This document shows, piece by piece, positions 31,933 to 44,060 of a stretch of DNA of 64,000 nt. This DNA is from Oncomelania hupensis (Eukaryota; Mollusca; Gastropoda; Littorinimorpha; Pomatiopsidae), in NCBI GenBank assembly GCA_036898135.1, contig CM072522.1, forward strand, positions 27,954,263 to 28,018,262, given 5' to 3'. Both the position numbers and the translations under genes were made by a program. Numbering within the stretch: the stretch's first letter is position 1; each line of letters begins with the position of its first letter. The notes under the pieces are model-generated. The model made no database searches, had not been told where the DNA came from, and saw nothing but the letters and a program-made list of their open reading frames with translations.

Positions 31933-34549
31933 TCATTGCACGAGAAATGCTGTTTGTGAAGACATCATGTCATGCCGTAATCTTTCAATCATTTTGGATT
32001 CTTTTTTCAAATGTCGTTTCTCCATTAACAAGTTGTAAGTGTAGAGGAACGGATTTAATGCCGAGTTGAGAGGCAGAACGAAAATGACGATGGCTACGTT
32101 GACCTCTCCAGATACAGGTGTACCAGAAAATGCAGCCAGGCCCAGCACGCCTATAGGAAACCAACAACAAAAGTTAGACACCACTACAGTGATCAGACGA
32201 CGGGCAATGGTGGCATTGTGAGACTTGCTGGCTGAGTCGGACAGTGTTAAAGAGTTGGACCGAATGGACCAGTAGATAAACCATTGACCCATTGCTATCC
32301 CAAGGAAAGTAACAAAATTGAAGATGATCATAATGCCGAAGGAATAATTCTTTCCAGGAAAGTCAATCCTGGTCACTGGAAGCGGGATACAAATGCCAGT
32401 CTGACTGTAGAAATTCCAATGTGACAGTCCTGGTAACAGCGGCACAACAGCAAGACCAACACCCAGAGCACAGGCTAGTGTTGATGCTGACACAGCTGAC
32501 AGGCCATTGAAGCGCACTGTGCTGAAAGGAAACCGTAGCACGATGAAGCGGTCTAGAGTTATGAGAGAGATCATGAAGGTTGACACTTCATTGGAAAGTA
32601 GAGACAGGAATCCCGCCACGTGACAGACCACACTGGTTTTCCACCTTGTCTCATACCACAGGTAGTTACCACGATACAGTTCATCTGCTGCCCCAACGAT
32701 GACAAGATATATTCCCATCAATACATCAGACATACACAACGTTGTCACGAATACATTGTATCCAGATTTCAAAAGATTATCTCGTTGAAATATGATTTTA
32801 AACATTATGCTACCAATATTGCCAACAACTGATAAGACTGCAAACAGCCACAAACATACTCGATAAAAGTTTGATTGCATCAAGTCTTCACAAGATGAAA
32901 TCTCGTCTTGTGCAGCCAAGCAAAAGTCAGGGTTAAAATCTTCAGGCAACATTACCTTGCAGCACAACTTGTAATTCTGGGCATAAATGTATTTCATTTG
33001 GCTTAGTCCACCAAACACATTATAGGGGAACTCCTTTATATCGCAACCACGCAAGTCTATCACAGTAAGTTCGGGCAGATTAGTAAATCCAGTATCACCA
33101 ATCTTGTTCAAAGAACTGAAAGACATATTTAGCTTTTGAATTGAGGAAAACATGTGAACGCTAGTACTATCAAAATATGAAATCGCTGTCTGGGACAAAT
33201 CAAGCGTTGTCAGTGACGTATGCTTTCTATTGAACTGTCCTCCATAAATCGATGTTACAGGATTGTCTCGCAAATGCACAACTTTGAGGTTTTGGAGAAG
33301 GTGAACATTCTCTAGTAAAAACACCGACAATTGATTGTTACTCAAGTCAAGGATTTGCAAATTGTCCAAAGTGATTTCAGGCCAGTTTGTCAGACCACAA
33401 GCACAAAGACGAAGATGTACGAGATAAAAATTGTCTGCAACATCCTCGGGGATCATGCCAGACCCTGTAGCGTCCAGGTATCTGAGGTCAGGATAATGAC
33501 TGGCAGGAAAAGGCTGGTAACACACGAAGGCCAGACCCTGACAGTGACAGGCAGAAGGACAGGTGGCGCTACACAGCAACTCATCATCCCGCTCTGGACA
33601 CTGAGGCCATCCGTCACAAAGGTGGTTGCCATGGAGACACACGCTGGATGACATACACCTGTAGTATCCAGGGCATGTGACGTCATCGCAGTTGATTTCG
33701 TCCTCTCCACCAAGGCAGTCCTTGACCCCGTTACACCTGAGGTAGACAGGCATGCAGTACACCTCTATACCAGGACAACGAAAGTGTGTGTCAGGACATG
33801 TGAGGTTAGCAGGGTCCATGGCTTCCATCGTGTAGCTGCCACGTCCGTCCATGTGAATGATGACGGGTGCGTGAGGCTTGCTAAAGAAGTCAGTCTTTTT
33901 TATCCGATAATTGTCACACAGCAGTTCATCACTGCCATCCAGACAATCATCTCGCATGTCACACACCTTGCTGTCAGCAATCCACTGTCCATAGCTACAC
34001 CTAAATCCTGACCCTTTGTCCCTGTGTTTGCAGTGTGTTTCATCAGAGCCGTCAGTACAGTCACGTCTAAAGTCGCACACCATCGTGTAATGGACGGTTT
34101 CTTCATACTGTTCACACTCAAACATTTCAACCGACAAGAGAAGTTTGAAGTAGACCGACGTACTGCTTGAGTTTTGCAAAGTTGAATAAAAGTTGCAATT
34201 AAACAGAAATGTCTTTGTTTGGCAATGGCTTCTTGGTTCACAGGACAAGAACTGAAACGTGAAGTGATTTCCTCCACAGTCAATAAACATATCGCTCATT
34301 AAAAAGTCTATCCCACTGAGAGATATGTTAGTAAGCTGTATATGTTGCTTGGGTACACTGTTGTTGTAAGATAAGCGTTGTTCACATATAAACCCTTTTA
34401 GCCATGGCCGTGAACAAGGAACCATGTACATGTACACAGGAGGATAAATGGAAAGGTAAGCACACAGGTCTGTGTACAGGCTGAAGTCACTGTAGGTAAG
34501 GTTGCCATTGTAGAAATCAGGTGTTCCATCTGACCAGAACCATATTTGT
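31933..34549 (-). CDS. GRL101-like LDLa/LRR GPCR, 3' terminal coding exon
   Basis: This exon encodes about 871 residues. In order it holds: the second half of a C-type lectin domain (WFWSDGTPDFYN to FICE); four LDLa repeats with DGSDE-type calcium sites (CTDGSDETHC, CLDGSDELLC, CLGGEDEINC, CPERDDELLC); an LRR N-cap (CPSACHCQG); about six LRRs (LQILDLSNNQLSVF, LTTLDLSQTAISYF, LTVIDLRGCDIKEF); and a rhodopsin-like seven-helix domain with DRF in place of DRY after TM3 and LNPFLYTYNLL in TM7. The layout matches the snail receptor GRL101 and the type C LGR/relaxin receptor group. It should be a plasma-membrane receptor; the ligand is unknown. The acceptor is TTTTGTTACAG at 34560-34550, and the exon begins in phase 2. 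Confidence 0.9.
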
Positions 34550-34976
34550 CTGTAACAAAATAACAACAAATAAAAAAATGAATACACAGTGAGATATTGT
34601 CTGAGGGTGGGGTGTGGGGAATCAGGACGAGCCAATTGTCGGTCTGTCAGTTGGTCGGTCTGTATGTTGGTCCGTTGTAATCCATATATCAGGAACCATT
34701 GAAGGGATTGTGACCAAACTTTATAGGAACATTTCCTATCTTAATGTCGTACGGTCATAGTTGCTCTGCCGCAAAGAAAAAGGTAACTGAATTAATTTTG
34801 TTTCTAAACACGATTTACTCAGTATCTAAAAATAACTAAGCTGTCACAAAGCTTAATTTCCAGTGTATCAAGAGTTTTGGTGGACTACTGTAGTGTTGTC
34901 TAGCAGTCAGCGTGAGTGAAAGCGTGGGTGGAAGAATTGGAAATATGAATTGTCTGTCCTTACTAGCAAACTTCTT

Positions 34977-35905
34977 TTAACCCCTTCCCTGCCACAGTGA
35001 AAAAGCGCATCTGTATTCCTGTATGCCGGAGCAAATTGTGACTTTTGAGGGTTTGTTCACTAAAACGTCAATAATTCAGGCGTTTGAAGCGATATCTCTG
35101 AGATATTTGGCAAGTTTTTTTTTCTAACATCCCTGGCTTCAATTTCAAGTGAAAATAGTTTCATTTGACAAGACATACATTTTTTAGTAATGATTTTTTT
35201 CCCGTGATAGGTATTTTCGGAACATAAAAACGCACTTCATCACAAAAAATGCATGACAGAACACAACAAAAAAAACTGGTGTAATAAAAGGACAAACATA
35301 AACCATTCAATAAACTACTGGGTAATTAACTTTACTGCTACATCATCCACAGAAATAAGGGTACAGAGACACTTGGTTCGTAGCTGACATCATTATCATC
35401 ATCAATTCGTACCTCCGACAATACAATACAAGATTATTGCTTTAGGTCCAGCGGACTCTTCCGAGCCAAATCAGGACCACCAAAAGAGGGTGGTGCTGGT
35501 TGCAATCAGTTTCTTTCTTGTCTGCTTCGCTGTCACTTCTATCTCTAAGGTCTTCATCATCACTGTCTTGATCATTTAGGACCTCTTGAAGCACTTCAAG
35601 TGCTGAATATTGTCTGAAAACAGACCTCGTAGTGCCCCCACGTCATCCACCGTCCGCCATATTGGTTGACGACTGAACACTGAGAACTTCTGAAGCTTCC
35701 AAACATACGCAAATTTCGTTTTTTGCAATTTTTTTAAACGGTCAAACTCAAAGGGAAGAAACCGTTGTTTGGAGATGTCTAACTGCTCTGCCAATGGTTA
35801 CTGTGGTTACCTCCCTTCTTGGGTAAATACAGAATGCCGACGAATAACACACGAACGGCGTTTGTAGTTGGGCACACAGGAAGCAGAAAAACACACGGCA
35901 GTTAA
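34977..35905 (-). mobile_element. Possible piggyBac-like element remnant
   Basis: The left end reads TTAACCCCTTCCCTGCCACA, a piggyBac-type TTAA terminus. A TTAA followed, on the minus strand, by CTGCCGTGTG is at 35902-35905. On the minus strand at 35500-35600 a short frame encodes ALEVLQEVLNDQDSDDEDLR, resembling acidic N-termini of piggyBac transposases. No catalytic core is present. Confidence 0.35.
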
Positions 35906-35959
35906 GGGGTGGTACTTTTCCTTTATCTTACTCCCAAAAAATTCCTTACAATCCTTAGA

Positions 35960-37707
35960 AATACCGCTCCCAAGTCATGTGAATAAGATCCTATACACTT
36001 CTTCCTGTCATCACTCAAATCATCAATACCTCTCTAGCTTCCGGCTCTGTACCTGCAGATTTGAAAACGGCTGTTGTGAAACCTCTTCTAAAAAAGCTTC
36101 CTTAGATAAAAACGAGTTAAAGAACTTCAGCTGTATCCAACCTTCCCTTTCTATCAAAAACTCTAGAGAAAGTTGTGCTCTATCAGCTACTGTCTCACAT
36201 TGACTCTAACAATTTACACAACCCTTTTCAGTCTGCGTATCGAGCGGGCCGAAGCACCGAAACTGTTCTGCTTCGTATTGTCAATGACATTCTCACTGCT
36301 CTGGATTAGGACAAACTCTCTATTCTACTTCTTCTTGACAATTCTGCTGCTTTCGATACTATTGATCATTCTATTCTCCTTTCTCGTCTTGAGACTGTTT
36401 TTGGTGTTCGTTCAGTAGCTCTTCGGTGGATCACTTCCTATCTCTAAGACTGTACTCAGAATGTGTCTGCCAATAATTCATCTTCAGTTCCTTCTCTGCT
36501 TCTCTATGGTGTGCCCCTGGGTTCCGTTTTAGGCCCTGCCTTGTTCATTATGTACACCACGCCTTTATCTACAATCGTAAAACAGCATACTGTCAACCAC
36601 CAATTATTTGCAGATGACCAACTACAGCAACCATGCAAGCCTGCAAACATTCACTCTGTTATACAAACACTTCAGAATTGCACCACTGACATAAAAACCT
36701 GGATGAATGCAAACATGCTTAACTTAAATGATGACAAGACTGATGCCCTTCTCTTCACTTGCTCTTCTGTCACTGATCTTCCTCTGCCTACCTCTATCAC
36801 TGTTGGTTCTTGTGATATTTCTTTTTCTGACTCTGCTGGAAACCTGGGGTTCATCATGGATTCTACTCTCTTTATGAGACAGCATATCACTAGAGTCTGT
36901 CGGGTTTGCTACTTTGAGTTGAAGAGAATTAGTTCAATTAGGAAATTTATATCAGAAGACGCCACAAAGACCTTGTTACTTTCTGTATTCCATCTAGATT
37001 AAATTATTGCAATTCCCTTCTCATTGGCTGTCCAGATTCTATCCTCCCTCTGCTTCAAAAAGTTCAGAACTCTGCTGCCCATCTTATCTTTAAAGTAAAT
37101 CATCGCCAACCCTCCACACCTCTCTTTGTTAAGCTACACTGGCTTCCTGTCATGGAACGTGTTAAGTATAAAACTGCCTGTATCTGCTACAATATTGTCA
37201 TCGGTTCTGCTCCTTATTATCTATCTGACCTTGTCTCCCTTTACATTCCATCTTGTTCCCTTCGCTCATCCACTGACTGTCGTCTTCTCCGTCAGGGCCG
37301 TTACAAAAGAAAATCTCATGGTTTCCGCTCTTTTGCTGTCCACGGCCCTCACCTATGGAATTCTCTCCCCTTTCATGTTAGACATTCTACCTCTTGTGAA
37401 TCGTTCCAATCCAACCTTAAAACGTATCTTTTCTCAAAAGTCTTTCAGCAGTATCTGTAGTTGTAAAAGGGTTTCGGAGGGGTGGGGGGTTAAGTAGTAA
37501 TTTAGTGTGTTTTTGTCATATTGATTTACACTGCAGTAGTATGTACGCGTGAAAGAGTAACTTGTCTTATACAATACATATACTTTCATTATAAGACAAG
37601 TTACTCTTTCACGCGTACATACTACTGCAGTGTAAATCAAATGTTTGCGTAAGAAAGTGTGCGTGTATAACGCTTAGATCCTTAGGGTAGGCGCTTTATA
37701 AATGCTA

Positions 37708-37771
<64 letters not shown>
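35960..37771 (+). pseudogene. L2-like (CR1 group) LINE, RT to 3' end, broken
   Basis: Frames encode [36 protein letters not shown] (motif A), GVPLGSVLGPALFIMYT, HQLFADDQLQ (catalytic FADD), LQKVQNSAAHLIFK, LHWLPVMERVKYKT and GPHLWNSLPFHVR. In-frame stops near 36100, 36308 and 36447 and a frame change near 37000 inactivate it. The 3' end GGCGCTTTATAAATGC leads into an (ATT)n tail at 37708-37771. It contains the large palindrome at 37521-37640. Confidence 0.85.
37521..37640. repeat. 120-bp palindrome: two perfect 51-bp inverted arms, 18-nt spacer
   Basis: Arms 37521-37571 and 37590-37640 are exact reverse complements. The outer ends read TTGATTTACACTGC and GCAGTGTAAATCAA. The spacer is CAATACATATACTTTCAT. 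It lies after the stop codon of the L2-like element, in its 3' UTR. Confidence 0.97.
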
Positions 37772-37775
<4 letters not shown>

Positions 37776-38025
37776 ATTCGCTTTGTATACTTTTAAGACT
37801 TTAATGTTTTCATTAGAACTTGGACTGTGCATTATACTGGTAATCTACTTTTGAAGATACTTAATTGTTTTTGTAACATTTATAGAACAATTTATAGGTG
37901 TTTTGATTGATCGCATTCTGCCATTTCAGTTTTGACACTTTGGTACTTTACTGATTTCCTGAATAAACATTTTGATACTTTTATAGTAAATTTTGTTTAG
38001 TATTTGATCTACTTTGTACTTAGCC
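37772..38025 (+). other. Leader or LTR remnant upstream of the host gypsy gag
   Basis: AT-rich segment between the L2 tail and the gag start codon at 38026. It should contain the 5' LTR or leader of the host gypsy element, but I cannot define an LTR because no matching 3' LTR is present. Confidence 0.3.
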
Positions 38026-38602
38026 ATGTCTGATGATTATGATCAGTTGTTCCAAAGTTTTATTACTCAAGCTACAACTCTGGGTATTCCTGATAAGGAA
38101 CATGGAAAATATGTACAGGAATGTTTTGATCGTTTTGAAAGACAAAAAGTGAGAGATGAAAAAAATTAGAGGAAGAAACAAAACAGAAAGCATTGGAAGA
38201 AGCTACAAAGCAAAAACAAGCGGGGGTTAAACTAGCAAATAAACAAGCAGATGTTCAGTTAGAATTAGAGAGAGAAAACACAAAACAAAAGGGAATTTGA
38301 ATTACGTTCTGAACATAGACTTGAGGAAGAAGATACTGGTTATGGAAACAGAGGTAGAGATAGTAATTCTTTTGGTGCTAGGCCTGTTTACCCCAAAATG
38401 CCTCTTTTCAAAGAAAGACAAGATGACATATATTCATACCTTTTTTGTTTTGAGACTCATGCTACAGCCCTTGGCTGGGATAGAAGCAAGTGGGTTACAT
38501 TTCTTTCAGCTCTGTGAGCAGGTAACGCACTGATCTTATACCAGTCTTGCTGCAAATGGTGCTGTAGATTATCCAACATTGAAGGACAAGTTGTTTAAGA
38601 AG
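38026..38602 (+). pseudogene. Host Ty3/gypsy-type gag, segment 1
   Basis: Starts MSDDYDQLFQSFITQATTLG and passes through a charged helical region with frameshifts near 38165 and 38285. It then enters a retrotransposon-gag core with YPKMPLFKERQDDIYSY and ATALGWDRSKWVTFLSAL. It is interrupted at AGAAG (38598-38602). Later parts of the same gag are at 40114-40332, 49698-49741 and 51741-52506. Confidence 0.75.
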
Positions 38603-40108
38603 TGTCACGTGGGTTTATGGGTTTTAGGGCTCTGCACAATGGAATGATGTAAACCTCATGCTTTATCCGATGGGAACTGCTAGTTAGTCACCCTGTGGAG
38701 TACTATAATAAATTTATTTATTTAGCTCGGTCTGTGTTTAAGGCTGGGTTACAGAGATAGATAGAAAAATGGTAAAAGATTACTGTCACACTAGCTTTCA
38801 CACGGCTATGAATCATATGTAGTCCAGCCACTTGATAACAGTTAAACATCACACATTTATTTCTTCTACTCTATACAAGATTCTCTAAGTACTAATCTAC
38901 CTTAAACGTTAAATAGTCACTGTGAATAATTCGATCGCTGATAGTCTATGCAGCTAATAGTTCATCCTTGGGCACTGGATGTTATTGTTCATGAGAAGTG
39001 GACTACTGTGATCCTGTAGCTCTCAGTTTTGTGTGCACACACGACTATAGACTTAACTGTGTGTCTGGCGTGCTGTGCTGTGGTCGGTTTGTTGACAACT
39101 TGTGTTGTCTTCTTCTGGTTTTTCCCTGTGGGTAGACTGGTTGGCTTTCCTCGCGCAATGCTGGGGATGCCGTTGCAGCCAACTAATGCGTCGACGCGGT
39201 TTCGTCTGAGGCAGTGTTGGGCGCACTACAGAACGCCTGTTCGTCTGTAACATATGAGACGAAATTCTGCACAACCTTGAATGATAGGTGTGTGCAGAGC
39301 GTCTCACTGAAGGTCGTAATAGCCCTCAGTGATTAGCTCCACATCTACATATATAAGCGACGAACATTCTGCTAAGTCCGTGGTCCACTGGAATCTCCAC
39401 TCTAATTTCCTATACATTCATTAATATACAACCTGGCTACTTATACACATCAAGAATTACTAATATTATACACATTCATTTGTACAGTCACTGGTCTGTA
39501 AGCATACATATAAGTTAAACAACAGTGGTTCCGTACATAATTCAAGATGGCGTCGGGCCGGTCGTCTTTTTGCCTCGTGGTCAGCTACGCCACGTGTTCG
39601 GCAAAGTCGGGCTAACAATTCAATTCTATGCATATCAAATTTCACAAACATAATTCAACAATAATATAATACATCACGATGAAACAGAAATATGTTCATT
39701 TACCTTCGTGACAATATCAGGCCAGTGGCTACTTGAGTGAATTCGAATTTACACAAGTACTGCGTCCTAGTCTTTCTTGGAGAGAACTACTGCTCCTGTG
39801 TAGCAGTGTACTGCTCCGTGGTTTGAACACGACTCCCGGTTCTTCTCTACATTCGAATTAGTCAAACCTGGTTGAGTCTCTCCTAGCTGTGTTCTCATTG
39901 GCGGATAACTGACTTACCTAACGGCGTTACGATGATGTCATTGCCTTTGCTTACCGTCAGCTACCACGGTGTGTAAGCGGCAGCATGCTATTGCTACGCT
40001 TGATTACTTCCATCGTCTGCTGCTGGGTAACAATGAAATTCTAATATTACATAGACTAACCAAGCTAAATATTAAAATAAGCAGAGTAAAACTAGTCATC
40101 TCACGACA
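38603..40108 (+). mobile_element. LTR-type insertion, 1506 bp, in the host gypsy gag
   Basis: Starts TGTCACGTGG and ends CTCACGACA, with the 5-bp duplication AGAAG at 38598-38602 and 40109-40113. The host gag frame resumes in phase immediately after it. TATATAAGCG near 39350 and AAGATGGCG near 39544 are promoter-like. Size and TG...CA ends fit a solo LTR. A short gag-like frame at 38690-38760 (HPVEYYNKFIYLARSVFK) suggests internal sequence may remain, so a partial element is also possible. Confidence 0.7.
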
Positions 40109-40113
40109 AGAAG

Positions 40114-40332
40114 GTCCAGTGTACTGCTGAAGGTTTTCGCAAGAAGTTCCGTGAAGTCCGACCAGAACGAACCTTTCCAAACATTTATAATTGATAGGTG
40201 GATAGCTTTGTCGGGTGTTACTAGAAACATGCAAGAAATTGTAAATCTTGTGTTAGGTGAACAGTTTCTAGAATGTGTGTTACAAGATCTTGCGACATTC
40301 ATTCGCGAGCGTGGGCTTGTCACATTGGATGA
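40114..40332 (+). pseudogene. Host Ty3/gypsy-type gag, segment 2
   Basis: Encodes CTAEGFRKKFREVRPE and, one frame over, SGVTRNMQEIVNLVLGEQF and DLATFIRERGLVTLD, a SCAN-like capsid C-terminal region common in Ty3/gypsy gags. It ends at the GATGA target duplication. Confidence 0.75.
40328..40332. repeat. Target-site duplication GATGA, left copy
   Basis: GATGA precedes the 5' LTR and is repeated at 49693-49697 after the 3' LTR. Confidence 0.85.
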
Positions 40333-40416
40333 TGTCGCGAAAGGAAACGATCGCGAGTATTTTTATTTTCCAAGTGCAAATCATTATATTAGGTGCCTGT
40401 GGTAGAGCTAGGAATA

Positions 40417-40424
40417 TGACGTCA
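40417..40424. promoter_or_regulatory. CRE palindrome TGACGTCA in the LTR
   Basis: A full CREB/ATF consensus near the start of the LTR, conserved at 47605-47612 in the other LTR. A role in element transcription is inferred. Confidence 0.5.
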
Positions 40425-40937
40425 GTTTTGCTATGTGTCAATCACCATTTTTTGTATTCTTGGAAAAAAATAAAATGGACGACTTTTATTGATAATTTTT
40501 TGGTGTGAAAGATCGTGGTTAGTACCAAAAATAAAATTTTAGGGAAAGCAAAGAGGTTGTAAACTATTAAATTTATAAAATGTAATATTTGAGGGGATAG
40601 TTACTTTTTTGCGTTGTGATGTTTTCATTGGCTGTTCTAAGGATGAAAGTGTGGTAGCCTAGGTGAATTGGAATTGAGGCGAAATCAGTTAGAAAAACTG
40701 TCGGAAGATCAGTTGGGAGGAAGATCTAGACTGGACAGGGAGGATTTTACCCAAGCTCCGAGGCAACTTGTTCTATGGGATGCCAACAACAGTTTAACTT
40801 GATGCTGAATGATGTCTGATGTGGTTGGGCCAGGAAAATGAGTTGTTCCTCAGCGTTTGATCAGTTTTAGCTGAATTCTGGCACCACAGGGTAAATATTT
40901 TGATTTTTCTTCATTCAAGATAATTTCCCAACGAGAT

Positions 40938-41147
40938 TGATAAGTGTGATAATTTGTTCATTGAATATATGTATTTTCCAGAGGAGAAAAATAGTTTATT
41001 CATTGAATGCATTTGTTTTCCAGAGAAGTGAGATAGTTTGTTCACTGAATGCATTTGTTTTCCAGAGGAGTAAAATAGTTTGTTCGTTTGAATGCATTTG
41101 TTTTCCGGAGAAAGATAGTTGGTTCATCTGAATGCAGTTGGTTTTCA
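40938..41147. repeat. 42-bp minisatellite in the LTR
   Basis: Units contain ATAGTTTGTTCATTGAATGC and ATTTGTTTTCCAGAG. About five units are here, with the equivalent array at 48132-48332 in the 3' LTR. Confidence 0.85.
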
Positions 41148-41822
41148 GAGGACTGGTGTGTTGATTAATCATAATATGTTTTTCCAAGCAGAGCCCGACC
41201 TGGAGGAGTTTAAGTTTGTATGAAAATAATTTTTATGCAATGCAAATAGCTAAGACTAGTTTTGTTCGGCAGGTGTTTTTTTGTGGTTTTATTCGTCTTG
41301 GGTTTCCGTGACGATCTCATCTTCGAGACTGCACTGGATTCTTCTCTGATGTCTTGTTGATGATCGGGGTGACTGATTCTACGATGGAACTGTACGTCAA
41401 CGAGGGCTACAGAAGTCACTGGTGGGTCACGGACAGCCATTAGATCTAACGGCGACATCGATGTCTAGTTCCAGCTCTGATGAACTTTTCCTCCTACTCG
41501 ACTTAAACCCGATTTCTTCATTTGCCTACGATTTCAACGAGGACGAAAATTTGAGATAAGTTAATTAAAAAAAGTGAATTTTATTTCGGTAACCACGACG
41601 GAAAGTATCGCCAAATTATCGTTCCGATTTCGAGGAAAAACTAACAGAATATAATACAATAATCGAACTTGGGAAAACGTGTTATGTGTTTGTGAAGTGT
41701 TGGAAAGAAATGGTGTACCTTCGGTTTTTTTATTTAAATAAAACCACGTTCTTGGGTAAGTCATGAAAGTCAAGGAAGTCCTTCATCAGTAGTGATCACC
41801 CAGTAACACCAGATTTGCGACA

Positions 41823-42983
41823 TTCTGGGTTCATCGTCCGGGATTAGAATTATTTTGGAAATTCTGGTAGAATTTTGAAAAAATTCTGGGGGTAACGAGC
41901 CATTCATTTTTTTAAATGTCAGAGGTGCACCATTAATCCAATACTTTACAAATTCAACACTTCAGCGATTATGAAAACTTGCTTCAAGTTGTGGTTACCT
42001 TGATGTAATCGTTGCACATCTGCATGAACATGAATAGAGAGCAGTATAGGTAAAATATTGTTTTATGTTGTTGCCAGTCATTGCTTACATGAAATGTCCA
42101 TTATATCTGCTAACATGTTAGTGCATCAGTGATTACATATTGTCTGAGAACCCAGCTGTGCCAGTATTTTCAGGGAAATCATCTCGTTTGAAATTATTTA
42201 TTCTGGCGGTGAGCAGTGAAGACCGGTATTATCCGCAGTAGGATAAAAGTAAAGATATTTTGGGTATAAGTTGTACTTTTCCAAAATTTCAACCTTTGAT
42301 TGCAAAGTTTGCAATAGCTGTTGTACGTAGGTACTAGTGTTTTGGTCGAAGGTATACTTAGACTGAACAGTTTCTGCAACCTATGACGTTTATTATCCTG
42401 ATGGAGTATGTAGGGTAAAGTATCGATCATAGTTTGAAAGTAAGTTTTCCAGCTTAAACTTTAAATAAGTTGGATGTTCCAAAAACATTGTATAGTTTCA
42501 GTGTTGTTCGAAGACAGGCTAGAGGTTAGGTATTGATCGGTGAGGAGGGTGAACCTAAATTAGCTCTGTGTTGCTTAGTCTGGTCAAACATCTAACCAAG
42601 AGTTATTTCTAGTTGAGGGTCTGGAAGCCAGATTCGGTAGTGTCCGATTGACAGTTTAACCAATTGTGGTAATTGGTAGTGTTGGTTAGTAAATGTGGGT
42701 CTAGTTGGACGGTTTACTTAACCAGGAGACTAAGCGTAGATAATAATCTGGAAGGTAGTGGATTATCGTCGGTGATCGTGTTATTAGTGTATAAGCGTTC
42801 ACAAAAGGGTAGCTGTGACAGAATAGCCGTTTGGGGCTAGAGCGCAGGCGTATCCGCTGTAAGTACTTTAACCTTTGGAAAGGCGAGTAGGCCTACGTTA
42901 GAGGCCTAAATAGTCCGTGGTTTTATCTACCAGGGTTACGTGTAGTAAAGCAGGATTAGTTTAGGGAAAGTTTGGCTAAGAAG
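41823..42983 (+). other. Untranslated leader of the Gmr1-like element
   Basis: About 1.16 kb between the 5' LTR and the gag start codon without a supported ORF. Confidence 0.6.
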
Positions 42984-44060
42984 ATGCCGAGGCAGCAACC
43001 AGTTCAAATGGAGATTGAGTCTCCGCTACTAGCCTACAAGCAGGATGGGATCATCCTGGGTCTGACAGATAAGGATCTGGCAGAGTATGTGGAAAATAGA
43101 AGAAAGGAAGAGAAAGCAGAGAGGATAAGGGAGGAAGAGAAAGCAGAGAGGATCCGGAAAGAAGAGGAAGAAAAAGCGGAGAGGATCCGAAAGGAAGAGG
43201 AAGAGAAAGCAGAGAGGATAAGGGAGGAAGAGAAAGCAAAGAGGATCCGAAAGGAAGAGGAAGAGAAAGCAGAGAGGATCCGAAAGGAAGAGGAAGAGAA
43301 AGCGGAGAGGATACGGCAGGAGCAACGGGAGGACCAGCTCCGACGTGAAGAACGAGAAGAACGCATTATGAGAGAAGAAAGGGAGGCCAAGGCAATATTG
43401 GAACAAATGGCCATGCAGAACGAGTTTGAGTTGAGAAGGGCGCGAGAGTGGACTGCAGATGATGGGGACCAAAATCAAAATTTTCATCCTTAGCCGAGGA
43501 CAGCGAGGAGCTGTTTGAATGTGAATGTACCTTATTTGGATGATAAGGACGATGTAGAAGTCTACTTGAAACAGTTCGAACGTATCGCTACGTTGTCAGG
43601 TTGGCATAAGGATGAGTGGGCGATAAGATTGTCTGGTCAACTACGAGGCCAAGCGCGGCAAGTCTACACTGAGATGTCTGATGAGGAAATTATGGACTAC
43701 GACATGGTCAAGGCTGCGATCATGAGGCGTTTCCAACTGACCGCTGAAACATATCGAAAAAGGTTCAAGGAATTCAAGCGGGGCAGTAATGAAGGCATCA
43801 GGGAGTGTAGGAACAGGATGGGGATGTATTTGGACAGATGGGTGGATTTGTCTGAGAAAGAGGGGAAATCGGGTGAGCTAAAAGATGTAATCCTCATGGA
43901 CAAAATGTTGGAGATAGTGTCTCAAGAGGAGGCGAGATTTATTAGGGAGAGAAACCCTACGTGTGTGGACGAAGTGGTGGTCCATGCTCAAACGTATGAA
44001 GACGCGCAGAAATGCTGGGGGTCCGATTGCAACGAGGCGGCCCATTGGACCCAATGCTAG
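42984..44060 (+). pseudogene. Gag of the Gmr1-like element
   Basis: Starts MPRQQPVQMEIESPL. Residues about 45-120 are 33-bp tandem repeats encoding KEEEEKAERIR, a highly charged single alpha-helix or coiled coil. An in-frame TAG at 43491-43493 separates this from the capsid-like core (VYLKQFERIATLSGWHKDEW, FKRGSNEGIRECRNRMGMY). The frame ends at 44060; the zinc-knuckle part continues one frame over. Confidence 0.82.
43095..43320. repeat. 33-bp coding minisatellite in gag
   Basis: Repeated GAGAAAGCAGAGAGGATCCG units with some shortened copies, encoding the KAERIR helix. Confidence 0.9.

Larger units (their letters stand above)
40333..41822 (+). repeat. 5' LTR of the Gmr1-like element, 1490 bp
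   Basis: Matches the 3' LTR along its length with a few percent differences. It contains a perfect CRE (TGACGTCA, 40417-40424) and about five 42-bp tandem units (40938-41147). The sequence just after it, TCTGGGTTCATCGTCCGGG, is the candidate primer-binding region; the tRNA was not identified. Confidence 0.92.

Noticed and set aside
38603..40108. Host gene exons suggested by AAGATGGCG and TATATAAG motifs
   Set aside because: The segment is bounded by TG...CA ends and an AGAAG duplication, so these are better read as LTR promoter motifs.
43029..43487. Minus-strand 152-codon ORF antisense to gag
   Set aside because: It is a shadow of the 33-bp coding repeat. The plus frame has the recognisable gag.
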